Shown piece after piece: positions 6,579 to 15,869 of a stretch of 64,000 nucleotides of DNA (its first letter is position 1; the number at the start of each line of letters is the position of its first letter). Source of the DNA: JANNAT01 sp031384605 (lineage in GTDB: Bacteria > Pseudomonadota > Alphaproteobacteria > Rhodobacterales > Rhodobacteraceae); contig JANNAT010000030.1 in NCBI GenBank assembly GCA_031384605.1, forward strand, positions 1 through 64,000, read 5' to 3'. The translations under genes and the position numbers were made by a program. Under the pieces are notes generated by a model. The model had not been told where the DNA came from, searched no databases, and worked only from the letters and a program-made list of their open reading frames with translations.

Positions 6579-7580
6579 ATGTGGGATTGGATTGACTGGA
6601 GCAAAAAGCAGATTGCCGTCGAGAAACAGAATTTCATGTATGGTTTGATTCCGCAATTTCGCATCCGGCAAGTGACTGCGATATCGCTGCTAAGGATAAC
6701 GTCGAAGGCGCGCGTGAAGGCTAAGAATGCCTGTCTTGTGTTCAGCGCAGGACATCAAATCGACGTGCGCCCGATGAACATCGAAGGCGGCCATCTGATC
6801 GGAATGAAGCTGGGCGGCGTCGATGACGAAGAAAACGTGGTGCCGATGTACAGCCATGTGAACCGTCAGTCATTTCTGGCAGTCGAAAGCCAGATCATGG
6901 CTGCCTATCAGCCGGGCCAGCGGATGGGAATGGTGGTGCGAATTTCCTATCCGTTGGTGGGCGGTGATGGACGCATTCCAGATGGGTTTTCGGTGCAACT
7001 TTACCGCGACATGGTGCTTGATCAGAATGCGGCTGGCACTTTTGCGGGCACTGCGGTGGGGCCGGCAATCATCGTTGATGGGGCACCGCAGCAAACCGGC
7101 CGCCTTGTTCTTAACCCTTATGTCAAACTGCATCTGGACACGGCCAAAGCTGCGGTCACGGCAAGGGGCTGGACGATTGAAAGCGCGGATGGCAACACGC
7201 GTGATTGGGTCAGGACGGGCAAGCTGCCCCCGGTTGGCAGCCGTCCTTATGCGCATCTTGATTATCTGGCCTACACCGATCCTGACAATGTGCTTTTTCC
7301 GATCCCGCGCGACACAGTGGGCGGCGGCTGGGCGTTTTCTGCGGATCAACGCGCGGTTATTCAAGCTGCAAACCGGTATGGGCAGGTCGGTGGCCGGGCA
7401 GGTGAATGTTGGAGCGATGTTGCCGCCGATCCGCATCAGTGCGCGCTGATTCAGATCGGAACCGACAGCGGCATCGAAATTGACCACATCATGCCGATGA
7501 GCCGCAGCGGATCTAACGCGTTTTCCAATGCCATGGTCGTCAGCGCAGGGTATAACCGGTCAAAATACAACACTGTCTGA
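6579..7580 (+). CDS. Protein with two nuclease domains (non-specific endonuclease-like plus HNH)
   Basis: A 333-residue protein with two nuclease-like segments. Residues about 65-125 hold GGHLIGMKLGG then ENVVPMYSHVNR, the pattern of the DNA/RNA non-specific endonuclease family (GHLIG with catalytic His near 72, Asn-Val-Val-Pro, Asn-Arg) common in polymorphic toxins. The last 60 residues hold IEIDHIMPMSRSGSN and NAMVVSAGYNRSK, an HNH signature with His near 303 and Asn near 326, preceded by two Cys (about 277, 288). No signal peptide and no obvious immunity gene adjoin it. The start at 6579 has AAGG eight bases upstream; the stretch 6530-6570 is AT-rich. It might be a toxin, a defence nuclease or a delivered effector; the role is unknown. 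Confidence 0.65.
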   Translation: MWDWIDWSKKQIAVEKQNFMYGLIPQFRIRQVTAISLLRITSKARVKAKNACLVFSAGHQIDVRPMNIEGGHLIGMKLGGVDDEENVVPMYSHVNRQSFLAVESQIMAAYQPGQRMGMVVRISYPLVGGDGRIPDGFSVQLYRDMVLDQNAAGTFAGTAVGPAIIVDGAPQQTGRLVLNPYVKLHLDTAKAAVTARGWTIESADGNTRDWVRTGKLPPVGSRPYAHLDYLAYTDPDNVLFPIPRDTVGGGWAFSADQRAVIQAANRYGQVGGRAGECWSDVAADPHQCALIQIGTDSGIEIDHIMPMSRSGSNAFSNAMVVSAGYNRSKYNTV

Positions 7581-7598
7581 CCGGCACGCGGTGCGGCA

Positions 7599-9959
7599 TC
7601 AGAACGGCACGTCATCCACCTCGTGTGCGGGCATCACCCAGCGCGCCACGATCATCTTTGATCCGGCATGATCGAATTCGATGGATAGCTTATCGCCTTC
7701 AATCCCGATGACTTCGCCATAGCCGAACTTCTGGTGAAACACCCGGTCGCCCATCACGTAAATCGACACCGCCTGCGCGTCGATGGTCATATTGCGGGCC
7801 TCGCGCGGTTGGCTGGTGGGGCGAATTGCCGCGCGGTCTTGCATCCGCTTCCAACCCGGCGAGTTATAGACATCGGCCTTGATCGCGCGGTCTTCGAGGC
7901 CTGCGCCAAAATGCGTGGCGGCCGCGCCATATCCGCCGCCGTGCAGACTGGGCGGGGTCAACACCTCGACGTGTTTGGCTGGCAGCTCATCAATAAACCG
8001 GCTGGGAAGTTGGCTTTGCCATTGGCCGTAAACCCGGCGGTTCGAGGCGAAGGATATCGTGCAAAGTTCCTCGGCGCGGGTGATGCCGACATAGGCCAAA
8101 CGGCGCTCTTCTTCGACGCCTTTCAGACCGGATTCGTCCATGCTGCGTTGGCTGGGGAACAGACCGTCCTCCCAACCGGGCAGGAAAACGGCGGGAAATT
8201 CCAGTCCCTTGGCCGCGTGCAGCGTCATAATCGACACTTTTTCAACCGCAGTTTCGGTGTCGTTTTCCATGATCAGGCTGACGTGTTCCAGAAACCCTTG
8301 CAGGCTGTCGAATTGTTCCAAGGCCTTCACCAGTTCCTTGAGGTTTTCAAGCCGCCCCGGCGCTTCGGGGGTTTTGTCAGTCACCCACATTTCGGTATAG
8401 CCGGAGTCTTCCAGTATCGTTTCGGCCAGTGCGATGTGGTTGTAATCCGGTTGCCGCGATGCCGCGTTCCACCGCCCGACCCCGTCGCAAAACGCGCGCA
8501 ACTGGCCCGATCCTTTGCCGCCGATCCCACCCCGCGCCAGCAAGCTGCGCGCGCCGTCCAGCAAGGGCACGCCCGCACCGCGCGCTTCGCGTTGAATATC
8601 GGCCTGCGCTTTGTCTCCCAAGCCGCGTTTGGGCAGGTTGACCACGCGTTCAAACGCCAGATCATCTTCGGGGCTGATGGCCAGCCGGAAATAGGCCATC
8701 GCATCGCGTATTTCGGCGCGTTCATAGAATCGCGGCCCGCCGATGACGCGGTAAGGCAAGCCGATGGTCAGGAAACGGTCTTCAAACGCCCGCATCTGAT
8801 GGCTGGCGCGGACCAGAATCGCGATATCGTTCAGGGTGACGGGGCCGATGTTGCGACGGCCTTGCTGCAACGCCTCAAGCTCTTCACCGATCCAGCGCGC
8901 CTCTTCCTCACCATCCCAATGGCCGATCAGCCGCACTTTTTCGCCGCCCTCCGCCGCCGTCCACAGGGTTTTGCCAAGCCTCCCTGCGTTGGTGGCGATG
9001 ATACCCGAGGCGGCAACCAGAATATGCGCGGTGGACCGGTAATTCTGTTCCAGCCGCACAACGTGCGCGCCGGGAAAGTCCGCTTCAAACCGCAGGATAT
9101 TGCCCACTTCGGCGCCGCGCCAGCCGTAGATAGATTGGTCATCATCGCCCACGCAACAGATATTGCGGTGGCTTTGCGCCAACAGCCGCAGCCACAAATA
9201 TTGCGCGACGTTGGTATCCTGGTATTCGTCGACCAGAATGTATTTGAACCAGCGTTGGTATTGTTCCAGCACATCGGGGTGTTTTTGGAAGATCACCACG
9301 CAATGCAGCAGCAGATCGCCAAAATCGGTGGCATTCAGGGTGCGCAGACGGTCTTGATATTGTTGGTAAATCTCGGTGCCACGGTTGTTATAGGCAGCAG
9401 CCTCAGAACTGGGCACCCGATCAGGCGTCAACGCGCGGTTTTTCCAACTGTCAATAATCCCCGCCATCATCCGCGCGGGCCAACGTTTTTCGTCGATATT
9501 CGCCGCCGCGATCAGTTGTTTTAACAGCCGAAGCTGATCATCGGTGTCCAGAATGGTGAAATTGCTTTTCAGCCCAACCAGTTCAGCATGACGGCGCAGG
9601 ATTTTGACCGACAGCGAATGAAAAGTGCCCATCCACGGCATGCCTTCGGCAACGTGGCCCAACAGTCGGCCCACGCGGTCTTTCATCTCGCGCGCGGCTT
9701 TGTTGGTGAAGGTGACCGACAATATCTCATTCGGGCGTGCCCGGCCCATTTGCAAAAGATGAACGATGCGCGATGTCAGCGCCTTGGTTTTGCCGGTGCC
9801 CGCCCCTGCCAGCATCAAAACCGGGCCATCCAGCGTTTCCACTGCCGCGCGTTGTGCCGGGTTCAGATCATCAAGATACGGCATGGGACGCGCGCCAAGC
9901 GCACGTTGTGACAGCGGCACTGCCGCCTCAAACGCGTCTGAATCATCTGTCCAGGTCAT
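7599..9959 (-). CDS. uvrD: UvrD/PcrA-family ATP-dependent DNA helicase
   Basis: A 786-residue superfamily 1 3'-5' helicase for excision repair and replication-fork maintenance. The N-terminal LNPAQRAAV Q-motif is followed by Walker A AGAGTGKT, the Walker B/DExx box LVDEYQDT, GDDDQSIYGWRGA, QNYRST and the late VSIMTLHAAKGLEFP and VGITRAEE motifs. The last 50 residues (GDRVFHQKFGYGEVIGIEGD) form the Tudor-like tail of UvrD/PcrA proteins. The length fits. It stands alone, divergent from pyc and convergent with the nuclease gene. Confidence 0.94.
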   Translation of the reverse strand: MTWTDDSDAFEAAVPLSQRALGARPMPYLDDLNPAQRAAVETLDGPVLMLAGAGTGKTKALTSRIVHLLQMGRARPNEILSVTFTNKAAREMKDRVGRLLGHVAEGMPWMGTFHSLSVKILRRHAELVGLKSNFTILDTDDQLRLLKQLIAAANIDEKRWPARMMAGIIDSWKNRALTPDRVPSSEAAAYNNRGTEIYQQYQDRLRTLNATDFGDLLLHCVVIFQKHPDVLEQYQRWFKYILVDEYQDTNVAQYLWLRLLAQSHRNICCVGDDDQSIYGWRGAEVGNILRFEADFPGAHVVRLEQNYRSTAHILVAASGIIATNAGRLGKTLWTAAEGGEKVRLIGHWDGEEEARWIGEELEALQQGRRNIGPVTLNDIAILVRASHQMRAFEDRFLTIGLPYRVIGGPRFYERAEIRDAMAYFRLAISPEDDLAFERVVNLPKRGLGDKAQADIQREARGAGVPLLDGARSLLARGGIGGKGSGQLRAFCDGVGRWNAASRQPDYNHIALAETILEDSGYTEMWVTDKTPEAPGRLENLKELVKALEQFDSLQGFLEHVSLIMENDTETAVEKVSIMTLHAAKGLEFPAVFLPGWEDGLFPSQRSMDESGLKGVEEERRLAYVGITRAEELCTISFASNRRVYGQWQSQLPSRFIDELPAKHVEVLTPPSLHGGGYGAAATHFGAGLEDRAIKADVYNSPGWKRMQDRAAIRPTSQPREARNMTIDAQAVSIYVMGDRVFHQKFGYGEVIGIEGDKLSIEFDHAGSKMIVARWVMPAHEVDDVPF

Positions 9960-10102
9960 TGGCCTATATTAGCGCGGGATGCGCCAAAGGAAAAGCAGTG
10001 TTCCACCATTGTTCCGCATGTTAGCGCTGTCAACCGCGATGCGCTGATATTCGTGGCCAAACCCGTCGCAAAACTGTCACAGGCGTGCAAAGTCGGCCCT
10101 TG

Positions 10103-10117
10103 CGCCGCAACGCAGCA
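10103..10117. promoter_or_regulatory. Degenerate PhaR-like site upstream of pyc
   Basis: CGCCGCAACGCAGCA keeps the GCAGCA half-site with two mismatches in the other half. It lies 56 bases before the pyc start. The same 15 bases occur at 3058-3072 within the mraZ leader. A weak candidate. Confidence 0.2.
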
Positions 10118-10172
10118 TCCCTAAAGTATCCGGGTTGCGCGCCCGCATCGCTGCCTGCCCGGAGATCTGCCC

Positions 10173-13100
10173 ATGACCGAGTTCAAGAAAATCCTGATCG
10201 CCAACCGGGGCGAGATTGCCATTCGGGTGATGCGCGCCGCCAATGAGATGGGCAAGAAAACCGTCGCGGTGTATGCCGAGGAAGACAAGTTATCGCTGCA
10301 CCGTTTCAAGGCGGATGAGGCCTATCTGATCGGCGAGGGGCTGTCGCCGGTGGGGGCGTATCTTTCGATCCCCGAGATTATCCGGGTGGCGCGCGCCAGT
10401 GGGGCCGACGCGATCCATCCCGGTTACGGCCTGTTGTCGGAAAACCCCGATTTCGTTGATGCCTGCGTGGCGGCGGGGATCACCTTTATTGGCCCCAAAG
10501 CCGATACGATGCGGGCGTTGGGGGATAAGGCATCAGCGCGGCGCGTGGCGATGGCGGCGGGGGTGCCGGTTATTCCGGCCACCGAAGTGTTGGGCGATGA
10601 TTTTGACGCCATCAAGATTGAGGCGGCGGCGGTGGGATATCCGTTGATGCTGAAAGCGTCCTGGGGCGGCGGCGGGCGGGGGATGCGCCCCATCAACAAC
10701 CCCGAAGAATTGGCCGATAAAGTGCGCGAAGGCCGGCGAGAGGCCGAGGCCGCGTTTGGCAACGGCGAAGGCTATCTTGAAAAGATGATCCTGCGCGCGC
10801 GGCACGTTGAAGTGCAGATATTGGGCGACAAACATGGCGAAATCTTTCACCTTTTTGAACGCGATTGCACCGTGCAGCGGCGCAACCAAAAAGTGGTGGA
10901 ACGCGCCCCTGCGCCGTATTTAACCGAAGAACAACGCGCCGAGGTTTGCGAATTGGGCCGCCGGATTTGCGCGCATGTCGGCTATGAATGCGCGGGAACC
11001 GTTGAATTTCTGATGGATATGGACAGCCAGAAATTCTTTTTCATCGAGGTCAATCCCCGTGTTCAGGTCGAACATACCGTCACCGAACAAGTCACCGGCA
11101 TTGATATCGTGCAGGCGCAGATCAAGATTGCCGAAGGAAAATCTTTGGCCGAGGCGACTGGGGTGCCGAACCAAGCGGCGGTGCAGTTGCGCGGCCATGC
11201 GGTGCAGTGCCGGGTTACCACCGAAGACCCGCAGAACAATTTCATCCCCGATTATGGCCGCCTGACGGCTTACCGTTCTGCCACCGGGATGGGCATTCGT
11301 CTGGATGGCGGCACCGCCTATGCGGGCGGGGTGATCACGCGGTATTATGACAGTTTGTTGGTCAAAGTGACGGCCCTTGCGCAAACACCCGAAGCCGCGA
11401 TTGCCCGGATGGACCGGGCGCTGCGGGAATTCCGAATTCGCGGCGTATCCACGAATATAGAGTTTGTGATCAACCTGTTAAAGCATCCGACCTTCCTTGA
11501 TAACACCTATACCACCAAGTTTATCGACACCACGCCAGACCTGTTTATCTTCAAAAAACGCCGGGATCGGGCGACGAAAATCCTGACCTATATCGCCGAT
11601 ATCACCGTCAACGGGCACCCAGAAACCGCTGGCCGCCCGTTGCCGCATGCCGAGGCCCGCGCGCCAAAGCCGCCGAAAGCCTTGGCGGAACCGATGATGG
11701 GCACGCGCAATTTGCTGGAACAACAGGGCGCGCAGGCGGTGGCCGATTGGATGGGCACGCAATCAAAGGTGCTGATCACCGACACCACGATGCGCGACGG
11801 GCACCAATCTTTGTTGGCCACCCGGATGCGGTCGATCGACATGATCAAGGTCGCCCCCGCCTATGCCGCCAACCTGCCGCAACTGTTCAGCCTTGAATGC
11901 TGGGGCGGGGCCACGTTTGATGTGGCGTATCGGTTCTTGCAGGAATGCCCGTGGCAGCGCCTGCGCGATCTGCGCGCCGCCGTGCCCAATGTGATGACGC
12001 AAATGCTGCTGCGCGGCAGCAATGGTGTGGGCTATACCAATTACCCTGACAATGTGGTGCAGGCCTTTGTGGCGCAGGCGGCGAAAACCGGTGTGGATGT
12101 GTTCCGGGTGTTTGACAGCCTGAACTGGGTGGAAAACATGCGCGTGGCCATGGATGCGGTGGTGGACGCGGGCAAAGTTTGCGAAGGCACGGTCTGTTAT
12201 ACCGGCGATATCATGAACCCGGACCGCGCCAAATATGATCTGAAATATTATGTCTCGCGGGGTCAGGAATTGCGCGACGCTGGTGCGCATATTCTGGGGC
12301 TTAAGGATATGGCGGGGCTGTTGAAACCCGCCGCTGCCAGGTTGCTGGTGAAAACCTTGAAGGCCGAAGTGGGCCTGCCCATCCATTTCCACACGCATGA
12401 TACGTCGGGGGCTGCAGCGGCGACGATTCTGGCGGCTTGCGATGCCGGTGTTGATGCCGTTGATGCGGCGATGGATGCGTTTTCGGGCGGCACATCGCAG
12501 CCCTGTCTGGGGTCGATTGTTGAGGCGTTGCGCCACACTGACCGCGATACGGGCCTTGATATGGCCGCGATCCGGGCGATCTCAAACTATTGGGAAGGCG
12601 TGCGCGGCCAATATGCGGCATTTGAATCCGGTATTCCGGCGCCTGCGTCAGAGGTTTACTTACACGAGATGCCTGGCGGACAGTTTACCAACCTGAAGGC
12701 CCAAGCGCGGTCTTTGGGGCTGGAAGAGCGCTGGCACGAGGTGGCGCAGGCCTATGCCGATGCCAACCAGATGTTTGGCGATATCGTCAAGGTCACGCCC
12801 AGTTCCAAGGTGGTGGGCGATATGGCCCTGATGATGGTGGCGCAGAACCTGACCCGCGCGCAGGTGGAAAACCCCGATGTTGACGTGGCATTCCCGGATT
12901 CGGTGGTGGACATGCTGCGCGGCAATCTGGGGCAACCGCATGGTGGCTGGCCTGCGGGGATCAGCGCCAAAGTGCTGAAGGGCGAGGCGGCATCGACGGC
13001 CCGTCCGGGTATTGGCCTTGCGCCCGTTGATCTTGAGGCGGTGCGCGCCAAGCTGATAGAAGAGTTGAACGGCTATGCGGTCGATGATGAAGATCTGAAC

Positions 13101-13613
13101 GGCTATCTGATGTATCCAAAGGTTTTCCTTGATTACATGGGCCGTCACAAAGCCTACGGTCCGGTGCGGGCCTTGCCGACGCGGACGTTCTTTTACGGCA
13201 TGGCCTCGGGGGAGGAAATCACCGCCGAAATAGCCCCCGGTAAGTTGTTGGAAATCCGGCTGCAGGCGGTGGGCGACACCACGGACGACGGCGAAGTGAA
13301 GGTGTTCTTTGAGTTGAACGGCCAGCCGCGCGTGATCCGGGTGCCCAACCGCGCGATCAAAGCCAAAGCGGCGGTGAAACCGAAGGCGGTGGAAGGCAAC
13401 CCCGCCCATATTGGCGCGCCAATGCCGGGGTCTATCGCGTCTGTCGCGGTGGTGGCGGGGCAGAAGGTGCATGCGGGGGATCTGTTGCTGACGATAGAGG
13501 CGATGAAGATGGAAACCGGCATTCATGCGGATCGTGCAGCTGTAGTGAAAGTTCTGCATGTGCATCCGGGCAGCATGATCGACGCCAAGGATTTGCTGGT
13601 GGAATTGGAATAG
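10173..13613 (+). CDS. pyc: Pyruvate carboxylase
   Basis: A 1146-residue single-chain pyruvate carboxylase making oxaloacetate from pyruvate, bicarbonate and ATP. The biotin carboxylase domain fills about residues 1-450 (KILIANRGEIAIRV, then the glycine-rich ATP loop SWGGGGRGM and FIEVNPRVQVEHTVTEQ). The carboxyltransferase domain begins near 530 (ITDTTMRDGHQSLLATR). The biotinyl domain at the C-terminus carries EAMKMET, whose Lys takes biotin. The length is that of the alpha4-type enzyme. GGAGAT precedes the ATG. The enzyme refills the TCA cycle and so competes with PHB synthesis for acetyl-CoA; it lies a few kb from the PHA locus. Confidence 0.97.
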   Translation: MTEFKKILIANRGEIAIRVMRAANEMGKKTVAVYAEEDKLSLHRFKADEAYLIGEGLSPVGAYLSIPEIIRVARASGADAIHPGYGLLSENPDFVDACVAAGITFIGPKADTMRALGDKASARRVAMAAGVPVIPATEVLGDDFDAIKIEAAAVGYPLMLKASWGGGGRGMRPINNPEELADKVREGRREAEAAFGNGEGYLEKMILRARHVEVQILGDKHGEIFHLFERDCTVQRRNQKVVERAPAPYLTEEQRAEVCELGRRICAHVGYECAGTVEFLMDMDSQKFFFIEVNPRVQVEHTVTEQVTGIDIVQAQIKIAEGKSLAEATGVPNQAAVQLRGHAVQCRVTTEDPQNNFIPDYGRLTAYRSATGMGIRLDGGTAYAGGVITRYYDSLLVKVTALAQTPEAAIARMDRALREFRIRGVSTNIEFVINLLKHPTFLDNTYTTKFIDTTPDLFIFKKRRDRATKILTYIADITVNGHPETAGRPLPHAEARAPKPPKALAEPMMGTRNLLEQQGAQAVADWMGTQSKVLITDTTMRDGHQSLLATRMRSIDMIKVAPAYAANLPQLFSLECWGGATFDVAYRFLQECPWQRLRDLRAAVPNVMTQMLLRGSNGVGYTNYPDNVVQAFVAQAAKTGVDVFRVFDSLNWVENMRVAMDAVVDAGKVCEGTVCYTGDIMNPDRAKYDLKYYVSRGQELRDAGAHILGLKDMAGLLKPAAARLLVKTLKAEVGLPIHFHTHDTSGAAAATILAACDAGVDAVDAAMDAFSGGTSQPCLGSIVEALRHTDRDTGLDMAAIRAISNYWEGVRGQYAAFESGIPAPASEVYLHEMPGGQFTNLKAQARSLGLEERWHEVAQAYADANQMFGDIVKVTPSSKVVGDMALMMVAQNLTRAQVENPDVDVAFPDSVVDMLRGNLGQPHGGWPAGISAKVLKGEAASTARPGIGLAPVDLEAVRAKLIEELNGYAVDDEDLNGYLMYPKVFLDYMGRHKAYGPVRALPTRTFFYGMASGEEITAEIAPGKLLEIRLQAVGDTTDDGEVKVFFELNGQPRVIRVPNRAIKAKAAVKPKAVEGNPAHIGAPMPGSIASVAVVAGQKVHAGDLLLTIEAMKMETGIHADRAAVVKVLHVHPGSMIDAKDLLVELE

Positions 13614-13666
13614 GCCCACGGTGGCGATGGGCAATCTGCCCATCTTGCAGTGCCCAAAACACGAAA

Positions 13667-13696
13667 AAGGCCGCCGCAGGGGTGTGCGGCGGCCTT
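13667..13696 (-). terminator. Bidirectional terminator between pyc and the EF-hand gene
   Basis: AAGGCCGCCGCA and TGCGGCGGCCTT form a perfect 12-bp stem with a 6-base loop. On the minus strand it is followed by TTT, giving a good terminator for the EF-hand gene; on the plus strand the T run is short, so it may end pyc less efficiently. Confidence 0.75.
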
Positions 13697-13717
13697 CTGT
13701 GGTCACAAGTCCGGCGA

Positions 13718-13954
13718 TCAGGCCGGAATGGTGCCCGCAGTCTGTGCGGCGGCCAACTCATCCGCCGAAAGTGCGCCATCGGCATCGGCGTCAGCAGCCG
13801 TAAAGACTTCGGGTGTCAGATCGGGAAATGCTACGATCAGCTCTTCCATCGAGAAAAGTCCGTTTCCATCGGTATCCATAACCGTGGTTTGTGCCTGCGC
13901 AGCGGCTGTTGCCAAAGCCGAAATGGCCACGAATGCGAGTGCTACTTTGGTCAT
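13718..13954 (-). CDS. Small secreted EF-hand calcium-binding protein
   Basis: A 78-residue protein with a signal peptide (about residues 1-22, ending AAAQAQ) and two EF-hand loops: DTDGNGLFSMEE and DADADGALSADE. Both loops keep acidic residues at positions 1, 3, 5 and 12, so calcium binding in the periplasm is likely. The start at 13954 follows AAAGGA and gives a proper signal peptide; a start 13 codons upstream does not. It is monocistronic, with a terminator 20 bases past the stop. Its biological role is unknown. Confidence 0.85.
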   Translation of the reverse strand: MTKVALAFVAISALATAAAQAQTTVMDTDGNGLFSMEELIVAFPDLTPEVFTAADADADGALSADELAAAQTAGTIPA

Positions 13955-14181
13955 CTGATATCCTTTCAAAGGTGAAGTGGCAAAAGGTGCCACAGATAAA
14001 GAAGGCTTTACCTTCAGCGCCTAACATACAGATTGAATTGATAAATTCCACCCAAAGGGGTCGGCAGAAAAGCGCGCAGGCACGATCATGCCCCAACCCG
14101 GATATTCATCGGCGGCAAATTGCGCGGGCGGCAAGCGGGCATTTTTTTGGCGGCTTTCCGCGCCAATGACCGCAATCGACC

Positions 14182-15129
14182 CTATAGCACCCGCAGGGTT
14201 TCGCCCAACCACGGCCATTGGGTGACGCTGGGCTTTACAACGCGCGCGTCTATCAAGGCGCGCAGCCGGGTGGCCACTTGGGCGGGCATATCGCGCAACA
14301 CGCCCGCGCGCGCCGACAGCGACAACGTGCGTTCCAGGGTGCCAAACGGCAGCGGGGCGGCCTCTATCCCATCGCGAAACGCCGCCGCGTGATGCAGCGC
14401 CAACGGTGTTAGAATCGTCCAGCCCTGCCCCGCGGCCACCATGGCCAGAATGGCGTGATAGCTGTCGAGTTCAAACCGATGTGCGGGGCGCAGGTTGTGG
14501 CGCGCCAGATGGCCGGCAATCTGGCGGCCCATCAGATGACGCGCGGTATACTGGATCAGCGGCAGATCATCGGCGGACCTGCCCTTGGGGGTGATCGCAA
14601 GGAACGGTTCGGCCAGGATCGGATGCACTTCGCGCCCGGCATCGCTGGCGGTTTCCGACCCCAGATCGGCGGCCACGACGATATCCAGTGCGCGGCTGTC
14701 CAACTGATCCAGCAAGCGGTGGCTTGGCCCGGTTTCCAGCAAGAACCGGCAGGTTTTCAGATCTTCGGCAAGCGATGTCAAAAGGCGCGGCGTCACCTCA
14801 AAATCGAAATCCTCGATCATCCCGATGCGCAGCGTGGTCAGGCCCGACAGGTCGGCCACGGCCAGTTCGGCGCGCGCGCAGGCTTCGGCGTTCAGGATGG
14901 TTTGGGCGTGGCGGCGAAACATGGCCCCGGCGGGCGTAAGCCCCATCGGGCGGGCAGAGCGATCCAGTAGCACCACGCCCAAGGCAGTTTCGATGCCGGC
15001 TAACTGCTGGCTTATCGCCGACGGGCTGACGCCCAGCCGTTTGGCGGCGGCAGAAATCGCGCGGTCATCGGCGACGGCCAGAAAAACCTCTATCCCCCAA
15101 AGTGTGACGCGGCCATGGGATTCCGGCAT
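14182..15129 (-). CDS. LysR-type transcriptional regulator next to phaR
   Basis: A 315-residue LysR regulator. The N-terminal winged helix is at residues about 10-68 (AISAAAKRLGVSPSAISQQLAGIE) and the effector domain follows. Its ATG lies one base after the phaR stop (TGACATG), so it should be co-translated with phaR. That coupling suggests a role in PHA or carbon-overflow control. Its target and effector cannot be read from sequence. The start follows the conserved family N-terminus; the frame stays open upstream inside phaR. Confidence 0.88.
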   Translation of the reverse strand: MPESHGRVTLWGIEVFLAVADDRAISAAAKRLGVSPSAISQQLAGIETALGVVLLDRSARPMGLTPAGAMFRRHAQTILNAEACARAELAVADLSGLTTLRIGMIEDFDFEVTPRLLTSLAEDLKTCRFLLETGPSHRLLDQLDSRALDIVVAADLGSETASDAGREVHPILAEPFLAITPKGRSADDLPLIQYTARHLMGRQIAGHLARHNLRPAHRFELDSYHAILAMVAAGQGWTILTPLALHHAAAFRDGIEAAPLPFGTLERTLSLSARAGVLRDMPAQVATRLRALIDARVVKPSVTQWPWLGETLRVL

Positions 15130-15130
15130 G

Positions 15131-15691
15131 TCACAGCTTGGACAATTTCTTTTGCAATTCAGCAAATTGCTTTTTGATTTCGGCCAACTCATCCGCCGCA
15201 GTTTGGGGTGCTGGTTCGGCTTCTTCGCGCGCGGGCCCCGATCCACCCCAGCCGGGAACGCCGCCGATCATGGTTTTCATAAAGGCTTCTTGCTGTTTGC
15301 GCATCAGATCAAACCCCGGCATCGCCAGCAGCGGATTGGGAATGCCGATATTTTCCATCGCCTTGGACTGACCGTTGCGCAGCATTTCAAAACTGGCGGC
15401 CAGAAATTGCGGCACCACCGATTGAATATTGGTGGTGTAGGAGCGCACCAGATCGGTCAGCACATTGGTGGGCAGCACGGTATCGCCTTTGGATTCGTGT
15501 TCGGCCACGATTTGCAGCAAATACTGCCGCGTCATATCATCGCCCGATTTCAGATCTATGATCTGCACCTCGCGGCCCGCGCGGATGAAACCTGCAATAT
15601 CTTCCAGCGTCACATAATCGGACGTTTCGGTATTGTACAAACGACGGCTGGCGTAGCGCTTTATCAAAAGCGGCTTGGTCGTATCGGCCAT
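15131..15691 (-). CDS. phaR: Polyhydroxyalkanoate synthesis repressor PhaR
   Basis: A 186-residue repressor that senses PHA and controls phasin and PHA genes. The N-terminal PHB/PHA accumulation-regulator DNA-binding domain is plain (IKRYASRRLYNTETSDYVTLEDI), followed by the second PHB-regulator domain and a Lys/Glu-rich coiled tail (ELAEIKKQFAELQKKLSKL). Known PhaR binds both TGC-rich DNA and PHA granules, and lets go of DNA when polymer forms. A degenerate copy of its operator lies 29 bases before its own start, fitting autoregulation. The start at 15691 gives the family N-terminus MADTTKPLLIKRY. Confidence 0.95.
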   Translation of the reverse strand: MADTTKPLLIKRYASRRLYNTETSDYVTLEDIAGFIRAGREVQIIDLKSGDDMTRQYLLQIVAEHESKGDTVLPTNVLTDLVRSYTTNIQSVVPQFLAASFEMLRNGQSKAMENIGIPNPLLAMPGFDLMRKQQEAFMKTMIGGVPGWGGSGPAREEAEPAPQTAADELAEIKKQFAELQKKLSKL

Positions 15692-15719
15692 CTGATCCCC
15701 CGGTCTGAAATCCGCATCA

Positions 15720-15734
15720 TATTGCAGTGCAGAG
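15720..15734. promoter_or_regulatory. Degenerate PhaR operator ahead of phaR
   Basis: TATTGCAGTGCAGAG keeps the central TTGC-AGT-GCAG of the TGCTGC-N3-GCAGCA palindrome. It lies 29 bases before the phaR start, consistent with weak autorepression. Confidence 0.4.
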
Positions 15735-15756
15735 AAACTGTAGGGCAGGGCCGCAT

Positions 15757-15787
15757 AAAAAGAAAGGGCGGGCACAATGGCCCGCCC
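15757..15787 (-). terminator. Rho-independent terminator of phaP
   Basis: GGGCGGGC and GCCCGCCC form a perfect 8-bp stem with a 6-base loop (15766-15787). On the minus strand it is followed by TTTCTTTTT. It separates the abundant phasin message from phaR downstream. Confidence 0.82.
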
Positions 15788-15869
15788 AACACACCACCCC
15801 CCAGGGAGGAAAGAGAGGTGCGATATCTTAACTTGTTACCACGTTGAACCGATAAACAAGCGTTTCGAA

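Noticed and set aside
7734..9524. 596-codon frame antisense to uvrD
   Set aside because: It lies wholly opposite a strongly conserved helicase gene and shows no family motifs; a GC-rich shadow frame.
9960..10172. Small gene between uvrD and pyc
   Set aside because: No frame with a ribosome-binding site and plausible composition; only a weak PhaR-like site was noted.
12660..13706. 348-codon frame antisense to the end of pyc
   Set aside because: His/Arg-rich translation without family features, opposite a conserved gene.
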